From: Lasioglossum baleicum | Lineage: Eukaryota; Arthropoda; Insecta; Hymenoptera; Halictidae | Assembly: GCF_051020765.1 (NCBI RefSeq) | Contig: NC_134935.1 | Location: 3,101,579-3,165,578, forward strand | Length of the DNA: 64,000 nucleotides | Direction of reading: 5' to 3' | Program-made: the position numbers and the translations under genes | Notes under the pieces: generated by a model | Told to the model about the DNA's origin: nothing | Seen by the model: only the letters and a program-made list of their open reading frames with translations | Database searches by the model: none | Part shown: positions 46,001 to 55,000 of the stretch, one piece after another | Layout of the letters: every line of letters starts with the position of its first letter | Numbering within the stretch: the stretch's first letter is position 1

Positions 46001-49000
46001 CCCAGGGGCCCCTGCCGTGCCCAACACTGACCTAGTGTCTCAACGGGGCTTTAATGAACGTAAATGCTTACTTACCTGCGATCTGGTCACAAACACATCT
46101 TCTCAGACATCATTCGCAACATTTACACAACTACGCTCGCGGTAGCGGCAACTAATAATCAATAATCACGACTGCAAAAAAGAACAAAAGTCGGGAAGAA
46201 ACGTTCTCCGATGCAGGCGGTGAAAATAATAACCGCGAGGAGGCGTGTTGGTACTGCGTTCGGCGCGCCAATAATTGATGACAGTTCGAGAGGGATCCAA
46301 AAGGGGAGGGGGATTGTCCGTCATCGATCATCGGCACAACAACAAACGGACGCGGAGCGTGTGCGCTGGTGTACCACAAAAAAAAAGAAGAACAAAAACA
46401 AGAACGAGCAAAGAAAAAGGAAACGCTAAGTAATGTTCAACGGCTTTATTGATAAATGATACATGAGAACTGGTCAACTAAAGGGGAGGCGAAACTCAGG
46501 GATAAAGTGCGGCTATTTACATACATCGACTACGAGAGGTGCGCTCAATGAAACGACAAACTGCAAAAAATTGTGTCGCAGAAGCACGCGCGTCTCACAC
46601 ACACACACACATACCAATCGACCACGGGAAGAACTCGCACACATGCGCGCACTCCCTTGGTCGCGCATTGTGCGAACATTTGTACGCTAAGTGGTTGGTT
46701 TCCCTTTGATCCGCTAGGTGACGGCTAATTAATCGCCAGCGGAAACCACTTTCGGCGCGGTCGCATTAACGAACGGGGTACCAGGGGGGACCGGTGATGA
46801 TTACGCTTCTTTCGCGGCGCGACGCGGCGGATCTTGATGGCGTGGCTCGGTTGAGTCCACTTTTCAGCGTTTAGGAGCGCGGTCCACTTTATATCTTTCG
46901 ATATCTCCTTTCTTTAATTGAACGCGCTTCTCTTTGCTAATTAGCAGACTCGAGGCGTGATTGCTACACGGTAAGCAGGATCAATCGACTAACGCTTACA
47001 CGCTGTTACGCTTGAGGGTGGCTACTCGGAGGACACCTACTCGTTACTTAGCTTTGATCGCCCGGTACAAACGTTTAACGACGCAAATCAAGAAGAAGTT
47101 CAGACTGAACTGATCGATGTTAAGTATTTGCCGAATCGTTCATTTCACCTTCGTACCGCAGTTTTTATTTCTCTGTTCACAGTTAACCATTCAGCTTGTC
47201 GCTGTACTGGCTCTCGCCAATGTCATTTGTTAAATGCTTCACCGAGATTGAGAAGTACGACGGTTAATATTAAACAAACATTAAAGAAACTCACTAACCC
47301 AAATTGAATTTGCAATAGGCCATTCGATAGCGCATCCAAAGAAAATACTTACTGCCAATTTTCAACCCCACATGTCGCCATGGGGGTAATAATCAGGTGA
47401 CAAAGAGAATCAGGTTTTTCTCCGTAATTTCCCTTATCCTCTTTAACTGAAAATTCTGAAAAGTATCAGGTATATTCTAGCTATTAGACTACACATCTAT
47501 GAATTTGATCAGAATTTTTAGCTTCGAAACGGAATTTTTAAAAATGTTGAAATGTGTGCCGACTTATGTGTAGAAGTTATGAAAGACTGAGTTTATATTC
47601 TTACGGTTTCAGCATCTCGTTATGGTTGTTAACCCTTAGCACTCGAGTGGTGACTCAGAGTCACTAGCAAGAATTGCTTGTACCATTATTTAACACTTTA
47701 TCTACCGGTAGCCTATTAGGTAGGCTTTTCAATAATTGTGTCGCACCACAAACGGAAGCTTAAAAATCTTCTTTTACACAATAATCCCGAACGAAATTAT
47801 TGGATTTTGTTATTGAGGGTGAGTTGTTTGTGGTTTATGATTAAAATTGCTGTTTCTACTGAAGGATTCTATTAAAAAATCCTCAGCCATGAACCATAGA
47901 CTTTCAACAATTATGGAATAATCACCGGTAGGTAATGTGTTAAAATATTGTGTACATTATTCAATATATTGGTATCTAATCAATTATTAAACATTTAAGT
48001 ATTGTATGAGATATTATATCAATTTCATATCCATAAAACGAAAAAGATTATATGGAAGGGCATTATGCTACATCGGAAGAAACGTTTAATTTTCGAGCTA
48101 AAATGGCTCCGAGTGCAAAGAGAGGATTAATATATAAGTTTTTCAAATTTTTCAAAGTAGAGAGGGGCGCATAGTTAAAACAATCAAAGACCGGTATTTC
48201 GTGCGCCTTCTGACAGAATATAACCTTGAAGGATAACCCGATTTCTGCCAGAGGGCGATCCGGTGTGAACTAATTGAGAGGAGCACTTTGCAGTTTCTGG
48301 AATGCGACTAAACTAATAATACATAAATTAATATATGTACGTATGTATTGGTAACATTAGTGCTAGACATTCGTGATGTGTTGAGACGAAGACGAAGCTT
48401 ATATAAACGTGGTCGAACATGAAAAAAAGCTATAGACTGTGGATCTTTATGCAAAATAAAAATTGTCGGCATAAATTACAAGACATAGGAACCAAGTAGG
48501 AATTTATTCTTCTCTTTAGTAGAGTTATTAAATTGTGAGAAATGTGTCGACACTAAAATTTTTTAACGTTTGAAATGACACCAACTTATTTTTGCCATAA
48601 ATGCATAAAATCCGCAGTCTCGTAATATTTTATGCAATAAGTGCCGGTTAATCGCATACAAACAAAGGAGAAGAATACATAACTTCCAAGGTTAACCGGA
48701 TTTCTGCCAGAGAGTGCTAAAAAATTACCGGTTTTTAATTTTTTTAACTATGGATATATATAGATTTTTTAACCCACTTTGAAAAATCTGAGAAAATTAT
48801 ATAATAACAATCATAACGAGATGCTGATACCGTAAAAATATAAACTTAGAACATTTCATAACTTCTACAAGAAATCGGCACTTCAACATTTATTTTATTT
48901 TTAATGATTCGGTTTCGCAGCTAAGAATTCTGAAAAAATCCATAGATGTGCAATCTGATAGCTAAAATATGCCTGATATTTTCCAGAATTTTCAATTAAA

Positions 49001-52000
49001 AAGGATAAGAGAAATTACGGAAAAACACAATTTCCCTTGTCGCCCCATTATTACCCCCATGTCGACATATAGGGATGAAAATTGGCACAAACTATTTTCG
49101 ACTAGCTTATTGCAAATTCAATTTGCTTTAGGGTCACTTTTGACACCCTTATCTGACTTGCATCGTTGAACGAACGAAATGGTAAACTATTCCATGTCCG
49201 TTGCGACAAATATTGAAGGTCTGTGCAAAACGGGGATGACTCGATGTCGAGGCGACGAAGGAGAGGGCAGCGAACGCACGCGAATGCACATTTAACTTGA
49301 AATTGGAACCAGCCTTATGTTTCAATTAAATCAGTGTTTCCCAACGTGGGGCCCAAGCCCCACAGGGGGCAATTTGATTTTTAAGGGGGCAGTTCAACAG
49401 TTTCCTAGTGATTTCTTCCTAAAACCTATCACCCGTAGCACTCTGAGGCACCACTCAAAATTGATGTACCATTACTCAAATTATATTGTTTACATTATTA
49501 AATTTATCGGTATCTAATCGATTACTAAAAGGGTTGGTATTGTATGAGGTATTATACTAATTTCATATGCATAAAATTTCAACAATTATAGGGAATGGAA
49601 ATATTCTCGGTCAGAAGAAATGTTTAAGGATGTTCTGTAGGTATAATGCGAGACAAAAGTGCAAGAAATTCGAAATCCATCAATATATTGGCAATGAAAA
49701 CCATTCATGAGTATATTTTGCATTAAAAAAATAGATTAATTTGGAAAGCTTTCGTTTAATTAGTGAATTTCATGTTATATTTATTTTTTAATAACTTTTG
49801 CGAATAATTGTACCCTCTGATTGTAGCTATATTCAGTGGTCTACACAGTTGTCGCGTTTCCATGCTAGTGAGAAGGACAACACGATAAATTTGACGTTTT
49901 GTAACAGTTTATACTTTTTTGCTCTGTAACTGTTTAGTGAATCCTAATAAATTTTGAACATAATTAATTACATAATTTTTACTATGATATATACATATAT
50001 ATAAAAAACTGGAGTTTCTATTTGCGTTTTTTCAAGGTTTAAATAGGGTTTGATGTGGAATTTTATGAATTCTCCATAAAAAGACGTGTTAAAATATGCA
50101 AACTTGAAGTTGCTATAATTCTTAAACGGTGCAGTGAAACGAACCCAAACTTTGGTAATTGCATTAATTTAGTAAGAATTATATCTTGTCAAATTTTCAA
50201 AAATTTTGTTGCGTTTTCATATACCTCCAGAAATTAATCCTTTCTTCAGTGAACAATTCAATCTTTGAGAATATTAAAAATTAAAAATTATTACGTACGG
50301 GACATAAGAATTTTAGAAAAGCTTCGGTGCGGCATAGCACAGAAGAGGTTGGGAAACACTGATTTAAATGGAATTATTAATGGAACAGTTCGACCCTTTG
50401 TATTCTAATAACAATAACTTGTTAAAATCAAGTCACCCCTATCGTGCACAGACCTTTCAATTGCAAGGGAGCAGAAGACGGGACAAGTTGACGCGTTAAT
50501 GCTGAGGGGGCGAAGTTCGAGATCCAGGGTTCTACCGGTGCGAAACAGTAGTCGAGAATCGATAAATAAGATTCAAAGTCACTCACCTTGCGCTGAAGAA
50601 CACTGATCTTCCTGTCCTTGATATCCATGTGATCCTTCAGCTCGGTCAGCTCGGTGTTCATACGATTTCGCTCCTGTTGCGCCTGCAAGGCCGCTTGCGT
50701 CTTCTTCTCTATCATCCGGTTCTTCTCTTCGAGCCTCTGCCGCATTTCCTCCACCTGAGATGTACACACGCGAACATTATGCGCTGCGAATGACTTTGAT
50801 CAGCCCGATCCGCATTGTACACTGTGCACGCATGCACGCGACTACGGACAGTCCAGGAGAAGACGGGAGAGGAGAGGAAAGATAGAGAGAGAGAGGCTTC
50901 GAACGACCCAGTTTCCTGCTACCCGGCCTTCCGTTACCCCTGTCCACCTCCCCTGAGTTCGATTTGCCGGTTACGATACGATCGAGAATCTCCCAGGACT
51001 CGATTTCTTCGTCACTGAACCAACTTCCAACCGATATACTTTCTGTATAGTCACTTTTCCATGAATTCTAAATCGCGATAGAAGGCAGCTGAACCGCGCG
51101 AACTTCTTTGGAAATTGAAAGGGATGATTCTTTCCACCTGGTGACATTTTCTGTTTATGCAGTTGAGAGCGGTTCTTCGTAGGAATAGGTCAGTGTTCCC
51201 CAAAGTGTGGTACGCGTACCCCTGGGGGTAAAGGAAGAGTTTGGAGGGGGTACGCGCTAATTCTAGTGGAACAATCCTGGTGCAGCGGGAGTCTACTGTT
51301 GTGTATAGGGTGTCACAAAATTATATGTCGTGGACACCATAGCGCGATTCTACACCCCCGATTTAGTCGACAATGACGTAAGAACCCCCCGCAGAATTTA
51401 CCATGAACGTGAAAAACAAGGTTAAAAAACCAACATTTTTTTTAAGGATTAAGATTTTTTCAATTTTTGTACCAAAATTTTCTTTTAAGATTTAAGATTG
51501 TAGATTTTAAAAGAAAATTTTGGTATAAAAATTTAAAAAATCTTAATCCTTAAAAATATTGTTGGTTTCTTTACCTTGTTTTTCACGTTCAAGGTCAATT
51601 TTGCGGGGGATTTCTTACGTCATTTTTGTCTAAATCGGGGGTGTAGAATCGCGCTATGGTGTCCACGACATATAATTCTGTAACACCCTGTACAAAGGAT
51701 GTACACCACGCCTGCTGCTTAATAAGGATGTCCGACTTCGAATTTGATAATTTTTTGTGAGATGATGGTATATGGACCCCTAATTATGTACAGGGTGTAA
51801 TAAAATTTAGTGTCATGGTTTTGGCAGATGGTTGTACACCTTCGGATCGGTGGAGATTTGTTAAAAGAAATTGCCGCAAAATTGACTTTGACCTTGAAAT
51901 TCAATTTTTTATGCTTGTATCGTATTCTTCTCACCATGGGGACCAAACTTGTCAAAGGAACCATAGGTCGCAACTCAACCGTTCTCTTAAAAGAATGTTA

Positions 52001-55000
52001 AATGTTTTAAAGTCGTCTTCCGTTGCTTGAGTTGAGAACCATCATGGTTTATGGCTGTTAACAATCGTCCTTGAACAGCTGCTTCGATTTGGCCACCATT
52101 ATTTTGTAGACGGAACGAATGTAAACAAATAGAAGACAATAAAGCCGCGTAAACCCAAAAGAGGATGAGCACGAGCAAGTGCAATTATATACTCCTCTTT
52201 CCTCCAATGAATACGAAGTCGGCCTGCCCTCCGATGTCTAGGAGTAATAGCAAATTCAAAATCTTGAAAAGGTTGGTCCAATCTTTAAAAATCCCTTCTG
52301 TCTGGCACATTCCTAGGATTTCCTTGTCCGGTATTAATTAAATATTCACGATATATGTATATTGCGAGCTGAGGTGTAATTTCCAAATGCTTCATCAATA
52401 GCATGAAGCATCTGACAAACGTTATAATTTCTTCTTCTACTTTGCATAACTGACGTCTAACACTCACTACACGAAAGACCAGAAAGGCTGTGATTATTGG
52501 CAGTGGTCATCTGAAAGTTGTGATGTTTACTGTCCTCTATTTGTTTACATCCGTTCCGTTTACAAAATAATGGTGGCCAAATCAAAGCCGCTGTTGAAGG
52601 ACGACCGTTAACAGCCATAAACCATGATGGTTCTCAACTTAAGGAACGGAAGACGACTTTAAAACATTTAACATTCTTTTATAAGAGAACGGTTGAGTTA
52701 CAACCTACGGTCCCTTTGACAAGTTTTGTCCCCATGGCGAGTAGAATCCGATACAAGCACAAAAAATTGAATTTCAAGGTCAAAGTCAATTTTGCGGCAA
52801 TTTCTTTTTAACAAATCTCCACCGATCCGAAGGTGTACAACCATCTGCCAAAACCATGACACTAAATTTTGTTACAACCTGTATGCAAAATATTTTTCAA
52901 ACAAACAAAGGAGTTACTCAATAGTTTCAAAGACGTGAACAATTAAAGTTTCATACCTATGAATCACGCAACCTACTTACACGGCTAATGGAACTTCGGA
53001 AACTACAGCTCAAATCATGGTGTATCAACAAGGTATGAAACTTTAGTTGTTTATATCTTTAAATCTTTTGAGTAACTACACCTAATAGTTTGCATACATA
53101 ATTAGGGATCCATATACCATCATCTCACAAAAAATTATTAAAATCGAAGTCGGACACTTGGGGTCCTTCCCTTGTCAGTGTTACGACAGTTATAGAAGGG
53201 GTACACAGATGTCGAAACTTTGGGAAACACTGCAGTAGGTGGACTAATATTTCTCAATTGTTTCCGAAAGAGTCCCTGCTCTCCGGGAATTATTCGGGAA
53301 TCCCGATATATTCGAGAATCCTGAAATTTTCGAGAACCTGATCCGTCCTGACAATCGACTTTACCTGCCCCTGGTAAACACTGCATCAGAGGTTTAGACG
53401 CACCCTATTATTTTAACAAAAACATATCCTCTGATGAATCTTCGATTGATTTTTTTTTATTGTACGTTTAAAATACCTTCAAAAATTATGATTACTACTG
53501 AAACTATTCATACAGGGTGTTTCGTCTAAAACAGGACACCTAAATATCTGTTGAGGTTATTGCGATGCAAAAAATATTTGTTACGCAATGTGCGTGGTGT
53601 AAATGGACCAAATATCTGGCACGAATATTTTTTTCGGAGTTATCAAGGTAATCGATGTTTTTTGATACAAAACTACATTTTTATTTTATTTTATTTATTA
53701 TTTATTATTATCTGAAGGTAAAACTTTAATTTTCGAAGATCAAGGTCATTTTAAGGTCTTGTTATTATACATATTGTGATGTTATTATAAAAGATATTGA
53801 ATTGTTCCTTGCAGCAAAAGATTCTGTAGACTTTCCCGAATATAGTGATATCCAATATTAATACATTGTGATTGTTTAAACATGTTTAAACAATGACTAA
53901 AGACGGAGAGACACCACTTTTGCACCAATTTTTGAGGATATTTTTCAATTTATCCCAAAAAATAAGGATCCAGCGGAAAATCGAACTATACCACGCGATA
54001 GAGCAGACTTTTATCTTGAGAAACCACCATTAAAATATCTTCGCCCGACATGAGTTGCCGCCAGTGGCGCTTACCGCTAGAACAGGCGTTCCACGGGATA
54101 CGGCGCGGGGCGGCGCGACGCAGCGAACGCCCGTTGTAGTGGTGAGCGCCACTGGCGGCAACTCATGTCGGGCGAAGATATTTTAATGGTGGTTTCTCAA
54201 GATAAAAGTCTGCTCTATCGCGTGGTATAGTTCGATTTTCCGCTAAATCCTTATTTTTGAGATAAATTCAAAAATATCCTCAAAAAATGGTGCAAAAGTG
54301 GTGTCCAACCGACTTTAGTGATCGTTTAAACATGTTTAAACAACCATAATGTATTAATATTGGATATCGCTGTATTCGGGAAAGTCTACAGAATCTTTTA
54401 CTATAAAGAACAATTCAATAGCTTTTATAATAACACCACAATATTTGCTTAAAGTTGAAAAATATGTTTTTTTTCAAAGTCATGTTTCTCAAAAACTGTA
54501 CGTATAGGAAAAACATTAAGGAGAGATTCGGAATCAGCGCGAAAAACTCTATGTATAAGAGCCGCCCAACAGTAGTTGTGGAACTTTGGTGTTGGACAGT
54601 GTAATTTTTCAGTGTTCTAAACGTACGATAAAGAAAAAAACAATCGAAGATTCATCAGACGGTGCGTTTTCGTGAAATTGATAGGGTGCGTCTAAACTTC
54701 TGATACGCGCTGTACATTAAGGGTCAGCGCGGGTATCCGAAATGTCAGGTTGAGCCAGGTCGGATCGGGATACCGAGAGTTCGAGCAACCGACCCGACCC
54801 GAACCCGACATTTCGGATAGCCGCAAACAGGTGGTAAGCATACATAGTTGAATGTGGAACTTACATCAGCCTGCAGCATATTGTAGTGTTCCTCTTTGGC
54901 GCAGAGCGACTCCTTGAGCACGGTGATGTGCCGTTGGTAGTCCTGGTGTTGTTCCTCGAGGGTCTTCATCTTGGCGGACATGGCAAGTAGCTCCTGGTCC

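Larger units (their letters stand above)
47295..49140. repeat. Large foldback with nested MITEs at its centre
   Basis: ATCTCGTTATGGTTGTT ends the left arm near 47,630, and AACAATCATAACGAGATGC starts the right arm near 48,805. Outer pairs include CAAATTGAATTTGCAATA with TATTGCAAATTCAATTTG. Arms are about 330 bp. Three MITEs occupy the centre. Confidence 0.85.
51191..53232. mobile_element. hAT-like element hosting two or more TA-type elements
   Basis: CAGTGTTCCCCAAAGTGTGG at the left, AAACTTTGGGAAACACTG at the right. Flanks GAATAGGT and CAGTAGGT match at 6 of 8. The inserted elements at 51,306, 51,729 and 51,791 make up most of its length. Confidence 0.8.

Noticed and set aside
45808..46145. 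GC-rich plus-strand frames
   Set aside because: They sit within a 224-bp hAT MITE with clear ends and target duplication.
52099..52467. Two minus-strand frames in the centre of a mariner-type element
   Set aside because: Possibly remnants of its gene, but I see no transposase motif and cannot support a call.
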